From contig DUSX01000009.1 of the NCBI GenBank assembly GCA_012842395.1, positions 124,001-188,000 on the forward strand: a stretch of DNA of 64,000 nt. Direction: 5' to 3'. Of the stretch, positions 53,524 to 62,431 are shown in pieces (within the stretch, counting starts at the first letter, position 1; every line of letters starts with the position of its first letter). The notes under the pieces are model-generated. The model was given only the letters and a program-made list of their open reading frames with translations. It was not told the origin of the DNA and did not search any database. Both the position numbers and the translations under genes were made by a program. Origin of the DNA: Bacillota bacterium. Lineage in GTDB: Bacteria > Bacillota > SHA-98 > UBA4971.

Positions 53524-55108
53524 ACTGCATGACCAGTTCCTGCGTGACTTCCTCCCTGGGCAACTCGCACACGAGCCTGCCGGAGTGCATCACTAACACC
53601 CTATCGCTCATGGCAACTACTTCGGGCACCTCCGATGAGATAAGCAGAATGGCCTTGCCCTGCGACGCCATGAGCCCCATCAGCCTGTAAATCTCCACTT
53701 TCGCGCCGACGTCTATTCCTCGCGTAGGTTCGCAAAGGATGATGACGTCCGGGCCGACCGTGAGCCACTTGGCCAACACCACTTTCTGCTGGTTTCCGCC
53801 GGACAGGTTCCGGACGAGCTGGCGGATGGACGGTGTCTTGATGCCGAGCTCGGTGACTTTCCCGTGCACTACAGCCTTCTCCTTCGCATGGGATATCACA
53901 CCGAGGCGTGACACGATGTCAAGGCTGCCGAGCGTGATGTTCTTGGCGACGGACAGCGGCAACACGAGGCCCTCCTCTTTTCGGTTCTCCGTAACCAGCC
54001 CGATGCCCGCGCGCACTGCCGCAAGGGGCGACCTCAGATCGGCTGTCTTCCCTCGGACTCTCACCTCGCCCGCGACGATGCGCTCCAGGCCGAAAAGCGC
54101 CCTCGCGAGCCTGATCTGTCCCGCGCCCATCAGGCCGACGATGCCGACGATCTCGCCCGCCCTGACGTTGAACGAGATGGGAGAGTGGCCTCCCGATAGA
54201 CGGATGTTCTTGACCTCGAGCACTACGTCTCCGCGAGGCACATGCTGTTTCGGAAACATGTTTCCGATGTCCCTGCCGACCATCTCGTGGACCACCTGCT
54301 CCTTCGTTGTGAGGGAGGCGCTGGTGGTCAGGACCTTGCGGCCGTCGCGGAGCACGGTGATCGTGTGGGCTATCTCGAACACCTCGTCAAGCTTGTGCGA
54401 TATGTAGATTACGGACACACCCTGCTCGACCATCGAGCGAATGACGGAGAACAGCCTCGCGACCTCCATCTCACTCAGCGCAGCCGTGGGTTCGTCCATC
54501 ACGATGATCCTGGCCTTGCGGGACAGGGCCTTCGCTATTTCCACTATCTGTTGTTCAGCGACCCTGAGCGACCGGACGGTCGCCGATGGAGGAATGTCGA
54601 CGCCGAGGTTATCGAGTACCTCTGCAGCACGTGCCACCATGGCCCGCTTGTCGAGCACACCTGCCCCGCGGAGAGGAAGATCCGAGAGGAGTATGTTCTC
54701 TGCTACGGTCATTGCGGGGATGAGCGTAAACTCTTGGTGTATTACGCTGATGCCGAGACGTGCCGCGTCTGCAGGGGAGGATATGTTCACCGGCCGACCC
54801 TCGAGGTATATCACTCCAGAATCCTTCTGATGCGCGCCTGCGAGGATCTTTATGAGCGTTGACTTTCCCGCCCCGTTTTCGCCGACGATCGCGTGGACTT
54901 CGCCGTGCATCAAACGGAAATCCACCGAGTCAAGGGCAAGGACACCCGGAAAGCGCTTCGTGATGCCGACCATTTCGAGAATGGCCTTGTCGGTCCCGCC
55001 CGCTTCGTGCGGCCTGCCGCCGCCTTCATCGGGGAGCCCATCCGTCTGCACGCTGTCGTTGTTCACCAGGCCACACCCCATTCCCCGCACTCTATTCCGC
55101 GTGCTCAA
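53480..55108 (-). CDS. rbsA: ribose ABC transporter ATP-binding protein, two ATPase domains
   Basis: A 542-residue protein with two tandem ABC ATPase domains, as in RbsA/MglA. Domain one has Walker A VGENGAGKSTLIKILAG, signature LRVAEQQIVEIAKAL and Walker B IIVMDEPTAAL. Domain two has a degenerate Walker A (GLMGAGQIRLARAL), signature LSGGNQQKVVLAKWL and Walker B VIILCEPTRGID. A weak second ATPase is normal in the family. The first 40 residues are not conserved. TTG 55108 overlaps the rbsK stop; ATG 55081 is an alternative start. Powers ribose import. Confidence 0.9.
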   Translation of the reverse strand: MSTRNRVRGMGCGLVNNDSVQTDGLPDEGGGRPHEAGGTDKAILEMVGITKRFPGVLALDSVDFRLMHGEVHAIVGENGAGKSTLIKILAGAHQKDSGVIYLEGRPVNISSPADAARLGISVIHQEFTLIPAMTVAENILLSDLPLRGAGVLDKRAMVARAAEVLDNLGVDIPPSATVRSLRVAEQQIVEIAKALSRKARIIVMDEPTAALSEMEVARLFSVIRSMVEQGVSVIYISHKLDEVFEIAHTITVLRDGRKVLTTSASLTTKEQVVHEMVGRDIGNMFPKQHVPRGDVVLEVKNIRLSGGHSPISFNVRAGEIVGIVGLMGAGQIRLARALFGLERIVAGEVRVRGKTADLRSPLAAVRAGIGLVTENRKEEGLVLPLSVAKNITLGSLDIVSRLGVISHAKEKAVVHGKVTELGIKTPSIRQLVRNLSGGNQQKVVLAKWLTVGPDVIILCEPTRGIDVGAKVEIYRLMGLMASQGKAILLISSEVPEVVAMSDRVLVMHSGRLVCELPREEVTQELVMQYATGGSALGSHAVG

Positions 55109-56277
55109 TTGGTTCGCGTTCTCATGAGCTCGGCTACCTCGCTCAACGTGGGCAAGGACGGCTGGGCCCCGACCTTCGTGGTAGCGATGGCTCCGGCCGC
55201 CGACGCGAAACGGAGCGCGTCCTCGAGGTTGAACGCTTCGATGCCTGTGCCCCCTTGGGCACGTGCGCGGTCGATCTTGTAAGCCAGCGCGCCCACGAAC
55301 GCGTCGCCCGCGGCCGTGGTGTCCACGGCCTTCACCTTGAACGCCGGTAACGCGATGTACTCTTCACCATCACACGGCTTGCAGGCTCCCGGGCGCGCCT
55401 TCGCCGACCCGCGCTCGGCTTGAGCCTCCGAGAAGGCTTGAGCTTGTGTCACACCCTCGGTCGCGAGGCTCGTAAGGAAAGCTCCGGCGGTGATAGCGCC
55501 TGAAGCGCGGCCGGTCGTGGAAGCCGTGGAAGCCACACACCCGTTCTCGCCGAGGGTTATGACCACCGTGCCGCGCGTCGCTTTCGCAAGACTGGCCGCG
55601 ACGGCGCCCGCCCGCCGCGGGTCTGATAGGTCGGATAGGTCGGGTGCGCCCGAGGCTCCGGACTCCGAGCCGCCGTGACCCTCTTTCGGCAGTCGGGAGA
55701 GGAGCGAGATGGCTTCTGTCTCGTTGGGCACGAGGTAATCAGTGAGTTCGAGCGCTTCGAGTGGGAGCGGCACAGAAGGGGCCGGGTTGAGGACTGTCAC
55801 CACGTGGTGGCGTCGCGCTATCTTCAGAGCAGAGAGCACCGCCTCTAAAGGGATCTCAAGCTGCGTCACGAGCACGTTCGCCTGGGCGATGAGGCTTTCG
55901 TGCTCCTTCAAATGCTCGGGGGACAGCGCGAAGTTGGCCCCTCGGTGCACTACTATGGTGTTGGCTCCCGAGGCGGATACCGTTATGAAGGCAGACCCTG
56001 TCGGCTGTGACGGTTCGAAGTGCACCGCAGAAACGTCAACCCCAACTCCCTTCAGGCTTTCGAGCAGGGCCCGCCCGGCCGCATCGTTACCCGTGCAGCC
56101 GAGCATCTTTACGCTCGCTCCAAGACGAGCGGCCGCCGCTGCCTGGTTCGCACCCTTGCCGCCTGGGGCGGAAGTGTACCGCGTGGAGAACACGGTCTCG
56201 CCGACGCGGGGCAGCTCATCGACCTGCATGACGTAGTCCATGTTCAGGCTTCCGACGACTACTATGCTCATCCACAC
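55105..56277 (-). CDS. rbsK: ribokinase
   Basis: Phosphorylates ribose to ribose 5-phosphate. PfkB-family landmarks are SIVVVGSLNMDYVMQVDELPRVGETV, the sugar-binding GGKGANQAAAAARLG and the C-terminal active-site block VDTTAAGDAFVGALAYKI with catalytic Asp. The product, about 390 residues, is longer than the usual 300 because of an insert at about 200-300 rich in Ser, Gly and Ala (GHGGSESGASGAPDLSDL and following). The insert separates VPNETEAISLL from VVITLGENGCV and continues beyond it. GTG 56277 has the better-placed GGAG ribosome site and overlaps rbsR. Confidence 0.9.
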   Translation of the reverse strand: MWMSIVVVGSLNMDYVMQVDELPRVGETVFSTRYTSAPGGKGANQAAAAARLGASVKMLGCTGNDAAGRALLESLKGVGVDVSAVHFEPSQPTGSAFITVSASGANTIVVHRGANFALSPEHLKEHESLIAQANVLVTQLEIPLEAVLSALKIARRHHVVTVLNPAPSVPLPLEALELTDYLVPNETEAISLLSRLPKEGHGGSESGASGAPDLSDLSDPRRAGAVAASLAKATRGTVVITLGENGCVASTASTTGRASGAITAGAFLTSLATEGVTQAQAFSEAQAERGSAKARPGACKPCDGEEYIALPAFKVKAVDTTAAGDAFVGALAYKIDRARAQGGTGIEAFNLEDALRFASAAGAIATTKVGAQPSLPTLSEVAELMRTRTN

Positions 56278-57320
56278 TTCAAGCTCCTTTCGAGTGTGGA
56301 ATCACGGATCACCAGCATCGGCTGGAGGACCTCCTGTTGTCTGGGCAAAGCAGGATTGGCCATGCGCCTCAGGAGCATCTCCGCAGCGAGCACCCCCATC
56401 TCGTATTTCGGTTGGGCTACGGTGGACAGGCGCGGCCTCGTCACGGATGCGAAGGCTATATCATCGTAGCCTACCACCGCGACCTCCGACGGCACCGCGA
56501 TCCCATGATCCTCGAGCGCCGTTAGCGCTCCCACAGCCATAAGATCGTTGCAAGCAAACACGGCTGAGAACTTCGTGGACGGTTTGCCGCCGCACTCCTC
56601 GATGAGACGCTCCATTGCGGCCCGGCCCCCCTGCTGGCGAAAATCGCCCTCGACAACGAGGGATTCGTCAAAGGGAATGCCGGCTTGAGCTAGGGCGTTC
56701 TTGTAACCTTGCACCCTCTCGAGCCCGGTTGTAACGCTCAATGGACCCGATATGACGGCGATCCGCGTATGACCCAGGCTGATGAGGTGATTCGTGGCCA
56801 AAAACCCGCCTTTGACGTTGTCCGTCTTCACTATGTCGTAGGGCTCCCCGAGGTCGCGGTCCACGAGCACCACGGCGGTGGAGGTCCCTATGATGCTGCT
56901 GATCCGCGCGCCCGAAAGCTCCGACGTGGTGAAGATGATCCCGTCGACGCGCCGGGATCTGAGCATGTTGAGGTAATCGGCTTCCTTGCGCGCGCTCCCG
57001 TCAGTGTTGCAGAGAATGACACTGTAGCCTTTTCTGCTTGCCGCGTCCTCCACGCCACGCGCGACGGCTGGGAAGAACGGGTTCGTTACGTCCGGCAGCA
57101 CCAAAGCTATGGTGTATGTCTTGCCGCTGGTGAGACTGCGCGCGTTCACGTTGATATGGTAGTTGAGCTGGCGCGCGGCCTCCAGCACACGGGTTCTCGC
57201 TTCCTTACTCACATAGCCGGTGTTGTTGAGGGCTCTCGATGCGGTGGCCACGGATACCCCGGCGAGTCTGGCGACTTCGTATATCGTGCTGATGCTCCCA
57301 TCCCCACTTCCTGACTGCAA
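56268..57320 (-). CDS. rbsR: LacI-family transcriptional regulator, RbsR-like
   Basis: A 350-residue LacI/GalR repressor. The helix-turn-helix is TIYEVARLAGVSVATASRALNNTGYVS (about 12-38), with the hinge helix ending NVNARSLTSGKTYTIALVLPD. The effector domain is a periplasmic-binding fold (VLVDRDLGEPYDIVKTDN, GHTRIAVISGP, FACNDLMAVGALTAL, VAVVGYDDIAFA). First gene of the rbs operon, so it should repress ribose use and respond to ribose or its derivative. The only usable start is TTG 57320, because a stop lies three codons upstream; its ribosome site is poor. A matching operator is at 57382-57395. Confidence 0.9.
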   Translation of the reverse strand: MQSGSGDGSISTIYEVARLAGVSVATASRALNNTGYVSKEARTRVLEAARQLNYHINVNARSLTSGKTYTIALVLPDVTNPFFPAVARGVEDAASRKGYSVILCNTDGSARKEADYLNMLRSRRVDGIIFTTSELSGARISSIIGTSTAVVLVDRDLGEPYDIVKTDNVKGGFLATNHLISLGHTRIAVISGPLSVTTGLERVQGYKNALAQAGIPFDESLVVEGDFRQQGGRAAMERLIEECGGKPSTKFSAVFACNDLMAVGALTALEDHGIAVPSEVAVVGYDDIAFASVTRPRLSTVAQPKYEMGVLAAEMLLRRMANPALPRQQEVLQPMLVIRDSTLERSLKCG

Positions 57321-57381
57321 TGGGTTTCAGATACTGGCCCTCGCGCGACGCAAATGCCTTGTCGCTGCTTGCATCGCTATC

Positions 57382-57395
57382 TGTAGCCGGTTACA
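57382..57395. promoter_or_regulatory. LacI-type operator upstream of the rbs operon
   Basis: TGTAGCCGGTTACA is a 14-bp near-palindrome centred on CCGG (12 of 14 symmetric), the pattern bound by LacI/GalR-family repressors. It lies about 62 bases before the rbsR start, so autoregulation by RbsR is the natural reading. The promoter hexamers on the minus strand are not clear. Confidence 0.6.
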
Positions 57396-57528
57396 CATAT
57401 TCGACGCGTTGCGGCTTTTTCCTTCTTCCCGTGTCCGTCCCTCCGGAGCGAAACTCATCTGCCCTAGGTCGTGGCTTAGTTTGAGGGCGCGGCACGTACG
57501 TGGCGTTACGCGGCGCAATCATGTGATG

Positions 57529-57736
57529 CTAAGTATGTCGCCAAAAGTTCGCGCTACTTTTCGGCAGGGCAGTCCTGCCCAGGGTTGCCGGTGTTGCCCT
57601 CCGGGGACGGCGCGCTTGCGGCGCGCCTCGTTCGAATTCGGCGCGCAAGCCTGCCGAATTCTCCACGCCCCGTCGTGCAAGCACCGGCAACCCTAACGCC
57701 GTCAAGAAAGGGGACGAAGACTTATGGCGCCGTACT
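57529..57736 (+). repeat. interspersed repeat family A, copy 3
   Basis: Begins CTAAGTATGTCGCCAAAAG like copy 2. The core 57582-57693 is bounded by GGGTTGCCGGTGTTGC and GCAAGCACCGGCAACCC. The 3' flank GACGAAGACTTATGGCGCC also matches. The outer 3' inverted repeat has decayed after GCGCCGTACT. Flanking gap 57396-57528 shows no gene. Confidence 0.83.
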
Positions 57737-58284
57737 CGTGCTAAGGGAGGCAGTCAGGCGTCGCGCGGGGCGTCCAGGTGAATGCTGAAGAGAGGGCGTC
57801 GAGTTCGGGGTATGCTCGGCTGGAGGCCTTCGGAGCACTCTGCGGTTCCATGAGAATCGGGGGCATCGAGGTCGAGGAAGAGGGGTCGCGCCGCGGACCC
57901 CTCCAGATCACATCAATCACATCACAGCGACTCACAGCGACATGGGTTATGACATCGGTGATGCACGATTTACTGCTATCCGCCTCCGCAACAGACAAGG
58001 AATCGTGCAAATCCTCGCGCAGGAGTGGCTCGCGCACGTGGCCCACGGCCGACCTGTCGCAAGCGCGACCGGCGGGCCCGAGGGGGGCAGAGAGCACGAA
58101 CGCTCGAGGCCTCTGGGGATGCCGGTGGCCTGGATAGAACCCACGTCACAGGCACCCCCGATTTATCGAAAAGAGGACACTAACCGGCGCTTCGCCTCGT
58201 TAAGCCAGCGTGCGCTCGTCAAGAGGCGAGTCCACACGCAGGGGAGCGGATCATGCACGACGGGTGGGCGCTGGAACCGGCGCC
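57737..58284 (+). other. gene-free gap
   Basis: No gene I can support. Several frames are open but show no family features or convincing ribosome sites. Near 57908-57940 short repeats of ATCACATCA and CAGCGACTCA-type sequence occur. Confidence 0.35.
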
Positions 58285-58818
58285 TCAGTAGTTCTCGGCA
58301 AGCGGTTCATAGAACGACCTCGGATGGGCGCAGGCCGGGCACACCTCGGGCGGCTCAGTGCCTTCGTGAATGTATCCGCAGTTCCTGCAGTGCCACTTGA
58401 TCGGCCGGTCGCGACGGAAGACAGTTCCGCTGTGCACGCGCTCCAGAAGAGCCCGATAACGTTTCTCGTGGGCCTCTTCCACTTCGGCGACTTCCTGGAA
58501 GGCCCGGGCGAGATCCTCGAATCCCTCTTCGCGCGCGGTCTGCGCGAACTCCCGGTACATAGTGGTCCATTCATAATGCTCGCCATTTGCGGCCTCCTCA
58601 AGGTTGGCCGCGGTGTCGGAGATCATTCCCAGAGCCTTTGCCCAAAGCTTCGCGTGCTCCTTCTCGTTGGCCGCTGTCTCCTCGAAAATGGCGGCGATCT
58701 GCTCGTAGCCCTCTTTGCGGGCGACTGACGCGAAGAACGTGTACTTGTTCCTGGCCTGTGATTCACCCTCGAACGCGGCCTTGAGGTTGGCCTCTGTCTT
58801 CGAGCCTTTGAGTTCCAT
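58285..58818 (-). CDS. rubrerythrin
   Basis: A 177-residue non-heme di-iron protein that reduces hydrogen peroxide in anaerobes. The ferritin-like domain has [43 protein letters not shown], then a second helix pair with [15 protein letters not shown], supplying Glu and His ligands. The C-terminal rubredoxin-like domain is [26 protein letters not shown] with four Cys. ATG 58818 is chosen for GGAGG upstream and the typical [16 protein letters not shown] start. Adjacent rubredoxin-containing genes form an oxidative-stress cluster. Confidence 0.94.
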   Translation of the reverse strand: MELKGSKTEANLKAAFEGESQARNKYTFFASVARKEGYEQIAAIFEETAANEKEHAKLWAKALGMISDTAANLEEAANGEHYEWTTMYREFAQTAREEGFEDLARAFQEVAEVEEAHEKRYRALLERVHSGTVFRRDRPIKWHCRNCGYIHEGTEPPEVCPACAHPRSFYEPLAENY

Positions 58819-59103
58819 GCTTTCCGCACCTCCATAATCTGCTGATCGGGTACCATGCCCCGTTACGGGCCCCGTTATGGGAGTCCCTGATGTTACCATG
58901 GTACAGCAACGTAGCCCAGTGGAACCGCGCAGGATCGTCCTGGTGTTCAGCCGACTTGTGCCCATATGCAGGTCGCGAGGAGTCTACTCCACTCCATTAC
59001 TCTACTCTGCGCCACACATGCCGTCCAGAGTTGCCAACCTTGCGGCCCTGCCATCCAAGGACCGCGCCAAGGACCGCACCCCTGCGACGCGAACCGTAGT
59101 CCG
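58819..59103 (-). other. gap between rubrerythrin and the fusion gene, with palindromes
   Basis: No gene. TACCATGGTA near 58903-58912 is a 10-bp palindrome, and CCCGTTACGGG / CCCCGTTATGGG lie nearby. One of these could be a rubrerythrin operator, but no promoter is clear. Confidence 0.3.
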
Positions 59104-60501
59104 TCAACCTCGGCCTTCCAACTCCGCGACCCACTGGCCATCTTCCACGCCGAGCCCGACTATCACTCCGCACTTGGGACAGCGCATCTTCGTGCCCGGC
59201 TCTGGTGAGGTTCCGAAATCCATCTCCCATCCACATAAGGGGCAATAGAGCCGCACGGGGCGGCTGCCTCCCTCGATCTCGCTTATCAGCTCACGGAAGA
59301 TGTTCACGTGGCCCTGCTCTGACTGGGCCTGGCTCTTGAACATCTTGGCAAGCTCCGGGTCCTTGGCTTCTGACGCGAACTTGCGGTACGTATCTCGCGC
59401 TGTCTCCTCGAACTCGAGGTTGAGCTTGAGGTTGAGCAACGCCCATGACCAGCCATTCTCGTCAAGACTGCGGGTAAGATATCCGAGGTTGTTCTCTATG
59501 TGATCTCCCTCGGTCAACATGATGCCCCGCAGAGCCGACACGAGCCCAGGGTCGGTAAACCTTTCGATCTGGTACTGGTATCTCCTATTGGCCCCGTATT
59601 CGAGATTCAAGGCGGCTATGACGTTTTGCCGGTCGTGGTCCTCGCTCTCGCGATCCTCGCTTTGCCCTTGGGTTTGGCTCTGTGCATCTCCTGGCCGTTG
59701 CCCCTGCCCCTGTCCGGAGTCTTGTTCCTCTGCCGCGTGCATTTGTGAGTGAGACTTGTTCTTGAGCTCCCGATAGTCGTGGTACGTCATGGGCTCGGAA
59801 TCGCGAAGCGTTCCGCCTCCCACCACGTCCGCCAGGAACAGCGTGTGCGTGCCCGCATCAACCGAGAGGCCAGGCGCGAGGCGCGCCTCAAGGAACGCGA
59901 TCCCCTGCTTGAGAATTGGGCAGCCCGTCTCGGTGCCGAGAGTGTACTCCACCCCCGCGAGCTTGTCGGTAGTTCGCCCGGACGCGAATCCAAACCGCCT
60001 CACGAGGTCAAGATTGTCCTTGCCGAGGACCGTCACTGCCAAGACCTTGCTCTCATTGATGAACTCGTGCGTGAGGTTGCGCTTGTTGATCGCGAGGGCG
60101 ATCCGTACTGGCTCGCTCGTGATCTGCATGACTGTGTTGCAAGCCTGCCCGTTGAACCTGTCGTTCTTTCGCGACGTCACGACGACGAGCCCGTAGCTTA
60201 GGGAATAAAGAGCGCCCTTCAAGCTGTCGCCGGCCGCGGCGGTCGGTGCGACAGGCGATGACGACGGGCCTTGGCGCGCCGTGCTTACCGTGCTCATAGA
60301 GGAGGAATCCTCCCCGGGCCGACTGCTCGACGTAACGTCCTGCCTCGACTTATCGGATTCAGACGCGCTCCTCTGGGTGGCGTCGGCCTCCTCGATGACC
60401 TCCTCGAACTCCTCCTTAGGCGCTCCGCACACCGGACACACGTCAGGGGGCTCCGGCCCCTCATGGATGTATCCGCATACTCTACATCGCCATTTCTTCA
60501 T
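59104..60501 (-). CDS. rubredoxin - flavin reductase - ferritin-like - zinc-ribbon fusion (high-molecular-weight rubredoxin type)
   Basis: A 465-residue four-module protein. Residues 1-36 are rubredoxin (WRCRVCGYIHEG, CPVCGAP). About 93-250 is a flavin-reductase-like FMN-binding domain (LYSLSYGLVVVTSRKNDRFNGQACNT, GTETGCPILK, HTLFLADVVGGG). About 291-410 is a ferritin-like/rubrerythrin helical domain (LEYGANRRYQYQIERF, EGDHIENN, EFEETARDTY, QSEQGHVN). At 420-444 a four-Cys zinc ribbon follows (CPLCG, CPKCG). Acidic/Gln-rich linkers separate modules. Moorella-type Hrb fuses flavin reductase and rubredoxin; adding a ferritin-like module is unusual. ATG 60501 follows GGGAG. Likely an NAD(P)H-linked peroxide or oxygen reductase system. 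Confidence 0.88.
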   Translation of the reverse strand: MKKWRCRVCGYIHEGPEPPDVCPVCGAPKEEFEEVIEEADATQRSASESDKSRQDVTSSSRPGEDSSSMSTVSTARQGPSSSPVAPTAAAGDSLKGALYSLSYGLVVVTSRKNDRFNGQACNTVMQITSEPVRIALAINKRNLTHEFINESKVLAVTVLGKDNLDLVRRFGFASGRTTDKLAGVEYTLGTETGCPILKQGIAFLEARLAPGLSVDAGTHTLFLADVVGGGTLRDSEPMTYHDYRELKNKSHSQMHAAEEQDSGQGQGQRPGDAQSQTQGQSEDRESEDHDRQNVIAALNLEYGANRRYQYQIERFTDPGLVSALRGIMLTEGDHIENNLGYLTRSLDENGWSWALLNLKLNLEFEETARDTYRKFASEAKDPELAKMFKSQAQSEQGHVNIFRELISEIEGGSRPVRLYCPLCGWEMDFGTSPEPGTKMRCPKCGVIVGLGVEDGQWVAELEGRG

Positions 60502-60690
60502 GTCTCCCGCGGCACCAGTCGCAGAAACAGCCCGGCTTCGCAACACATGGGGACAAGCCCCTTGTCGCGTCACCCTGACCTGGCACTGAGACTCCAGGAA
60601 AGGTGCGTTTGCGCGCCCCCTGTCGGTGCATTAGCACCTGTGCCGCCGATCCTCCTCCCACCTTGATTTCGTACGCGTCCGGCTTACCAT

Positions 60691-60706
60691 CTTACTTATT
60701 ACTTAC
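60691..60706 (-). promoter_or_regulatory. motif shared with the rrf2 promoter region, possible Rrf2 operator
   Basis: On the minus strand this reads GTAAGTAAT followed directly by AAGTAAG. The same two blocks, in reverse order, lie at 61543-61561 between the rrf2 promoter and start codon. The site lies between the rubredoxin gene (60755-61087) and the fusion gene start (60501). Confidence 0.4.
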
Positions 60707-60754
60707 GTGCGTCACATGACGCGACGGGCATCACGTGACGCGACGCGTTTCTCC

Positions 60755-61087
60755 TCAACCCCACTTGCCCTTTGACATGTGCGCGGCGATCTCGGCCTTT
60801 GCGGCCTGGCGAAGCTCGGTCGCTTTCACTCTCAGCTGCTTATAGAGCTGCACGCAGGTGGGATCGAGGTTGTCTTCTGTGCCTATGTCCGCTATGGCAA
60901 GGAGATCCTCACTGATGGCGATCAACTTGCAAAGGAGACCGTTGCCCTTCCTCGACCGCTCGATCAACTCCGCTGCAGCCGGATCGATCTCCACGAATCT
61001 ATCCTTCGGGGCTCCGCACTTGGGGCATCGCTCCGGGGCCTCATTGCCATCATGAACGTATCCGCACACCTGGCAACGCCATTTCAC
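60755..61087 (-). CDS. rubredoxin-domain protein with helical C-terminus
   Basis: A 110-residue protein. Residues 1-35 are a rubredoxin ([31 protein letters not shown]) with two Cys pairs, almost the same as the N-terminal module of the fusion gene next door. Residues 40-110 are two to three helices ([33 protein letters not shown]...) of unknown role. GTG 61087 is selected by an excellent AAAGGAGG ribosome site. It probably acts as an electron donor for the neighbouring rubrerythrin-type enzymes. Confidence 0.88.
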   Translation of the reverse strand: MKWRCQVCGYVHDGNEAPERCPKCGAPKDRFVEIDPAAAELIERSRKGNGLLCKLIAISEDLLAIADIGTEDNLDPTCVQLYKQLRVKATELRQAAKAEIAAHMSKGKWG

Positions 61088-61511
61088 AGTAGACGACCTC
61101 CTTTGTATTGTGTATTGCGAATTTGGAACGGTCGCGGACTTGCAATCGCGGATCAGCACAGAGATCCAGTCGGTCACACATGTCGGCTACACATGCCACA
61201 CACAGACTTCTGCAACTGAGCGAAAAACCCTTCAGTGCGGCAAAACTCAGGCACGTGATCCATGCGGTGGCCTGTCGAGCACATGTCCACGGTTGCCCCT
61301 GCCGCGGCGCGTTAGCCGTCGCCGGATGAACACAGGTGCTCGGGGTCGGGGAACTGGAGCCAGATGCCCGGACGTGCGGTGAACGTGCTGGGCCGACGCC
61401 AACACGTCAATAAGAGGGATCTTTCATCTGCGGGTGCGGGCAACTTACGGGCGATGACCGGGTGGCCCTGGACGGTGCAAGATGGAAATGGCAAGAGACC
61501 TTCCAAAAGGG
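61088..61511 (+). other. intergenic stretch between rubredoxin and rrf2 genes
   Basis: No gene recognised. The rrf2 promoter begins at its right end. TTGTATTGTGTATTGCG near 61103 contains a TGTATTG direct repeat in the rubredoxin promoter region. Confidence 0.35.
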
Positions 61512-61561
61512 TTGACAAAGCAACTTCAAAGCCCTACATTATAAGTAAGAGAGTAAGTAAT
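61512..61561 (+). promoter_or_regulatory. sigma-A promoter and direct-repeat motif of the rrf2 gene
   Basis: Consensus TTGACA at 61512-61517 is followed after 17 bases by TACATT at 61535-61540. Just downstream lie AAGTAAG (61543-61549) and AGTAAGTAAT (61552-61561), a plausible operator placed to block initiation. The regulator gene starts 10 bases later, consistent with autoregulation. Confidence 0.6.
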
Positions 61562-61571
61562 CTGGTAGGCG

Positions 61572-62009
61572 ATGGTAGTGATCACGAGCAAGGTTGAGTA
61601 CCTCCTTCTGATACTAGTCGACCTCGCAACGAACAGAGCGTCAGGATACACACTTTCCCGGGATGTGGCGGAAAGACAAGGCATCCCGCCCAAATACATG
61701 CCCCAGCTCATGGCGCTCCTTACCAAAAGGGGATGGGCAGCCTCCGCGCGGGGTGCAGGGGGAGGGGTCAGACTGATTGCGGACCCAAGAGACATCACCA
61801 TTAAAGACGTGATCGAGACTGCGGGTGAGAGGTTCCAGATCAAGCCGTGCGTGGACGAGCGCTACCCGTGCCCTAGGAGAGAGCGATGCCCGCTCTGGCC
61901 GGTATGGGTGAACGCTCAGAGACAGGTCGACAGGGTGATGGAGAGCACGACGCTTGCAGCGCTGATTGAAAGCAGAGGAAACAGTGACAGTGAAGGAGGG
62001 TCACAATGA
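61572..62009 (+). CDS. Rrf2-family transcriptional regulator with Fe-S-type cysteines
   Basis: A 145-residue Rrf2 regulator. The winged helix is TSKVEYLLLILVDLATNRASGYTLSRDVAERQGIPPKYMPQLMALLTKRGWAASARGAGGGVRLIADPRDITIKDVIET, with the conserved G-x-x-GG-x-x-L-like wing. Three Cys in C-x7-C-x5-C (CVDERYPC and RRERC) match the cluster-binding region of IscR/RsrR/NsrR-type members. It probably senses oxygen, nitric oxide or iron-sulfur status. GTG 61578 is another start. It overlaps the broken gene downstream by four bases and sits next to the rubrerythrin cluster, so those genes are likely targets. Confidence 0.88.
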   Translation: MVVITSKVEYLLLILVDLATNRASGYTLSRDVAERQGIPPKYMPQLMALLTKRGWAASARGAGGGVRLIADPRDITIKDVIETAGERFQIKPCVDERYPCPRRERCPLWPVWVNAQRQVDRVMESTTLAALIESRGNSDSEGGSQ

Positions 62010-62375
62010 TGTCGGCGTCAACGTCGTCAACGTCTGTGTCGAGGATCAGGGAACTCGCAAGTGTGCTTCGTGGGATAAACGACGGAACGGTGCCGGATGA
62101 AGATGCTCGGACTGAGGGACCACATCTTCAAGGAGAACACGATACTGTATCCGGCCGCGTTCCGAGCCATTCGCGATCCGAAGGTGTGGGATGACATACT
62201 GCACAAGTGCGATGAGATAGGCTACTGCTGCTTCACACCCGCATATGCGCTAGGGGGCCGCGGGCGCGGCCGTGTCGATGGACCTGACCGCAATCGCTCT
62301 GGTGGATCGGACCGGCCGAGCCAGCCCAACCGCCGGGCCGACCTGGGTTGCGGGCATGGGGGCAATCAGCACTGA
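62006..62375 (+). pseudogene. frameshifted DUF438/hemerythrin-like gene
   Basis: The ATG overlaps the rrf2 stop (ATGA). The first frame reads SRIRELASVLRGINDGTVPDE, like the N-terminus of a DUF438 protein, then loses similarity. The frame one base later continues from about 62097: GLRDHIFKENTILYP, then DPKVWDDILHKCDEIGYCCFTP, a hemerythrin-like segment of the DUF438 type (compare DEIGFCLYTP-like ends). The rest degenerates. Hemerythrin-like proteins bind oxygen or nitric oxide, fitting the Rrf2 context. A sequencing indel is an alternative to true decay; the tail beyond 62250 is Gly/Arg-rich nonsense. Confidence 0.7.
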
Positions 62376-62431
62376 AGCCATGGGACGTGGTCAGGGGAAG
62401 CGGTGACGGCCGCGAGGACACGAGCGGCTGA

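Noticed and set aside
57778-58137. Small plus-strand frame in the gap before rubrerythrin
   Set aside because: No ribosome site worth the name, no recognisable family and mixed codon use.
60712-60745. Possible third copy of the periodic array (TCACATGACGCGACG / TCACGTGACGCGACG)
   Set aside because: Only two units, spaced 19 bases rather than 30, and the core matches the pattern only partly.
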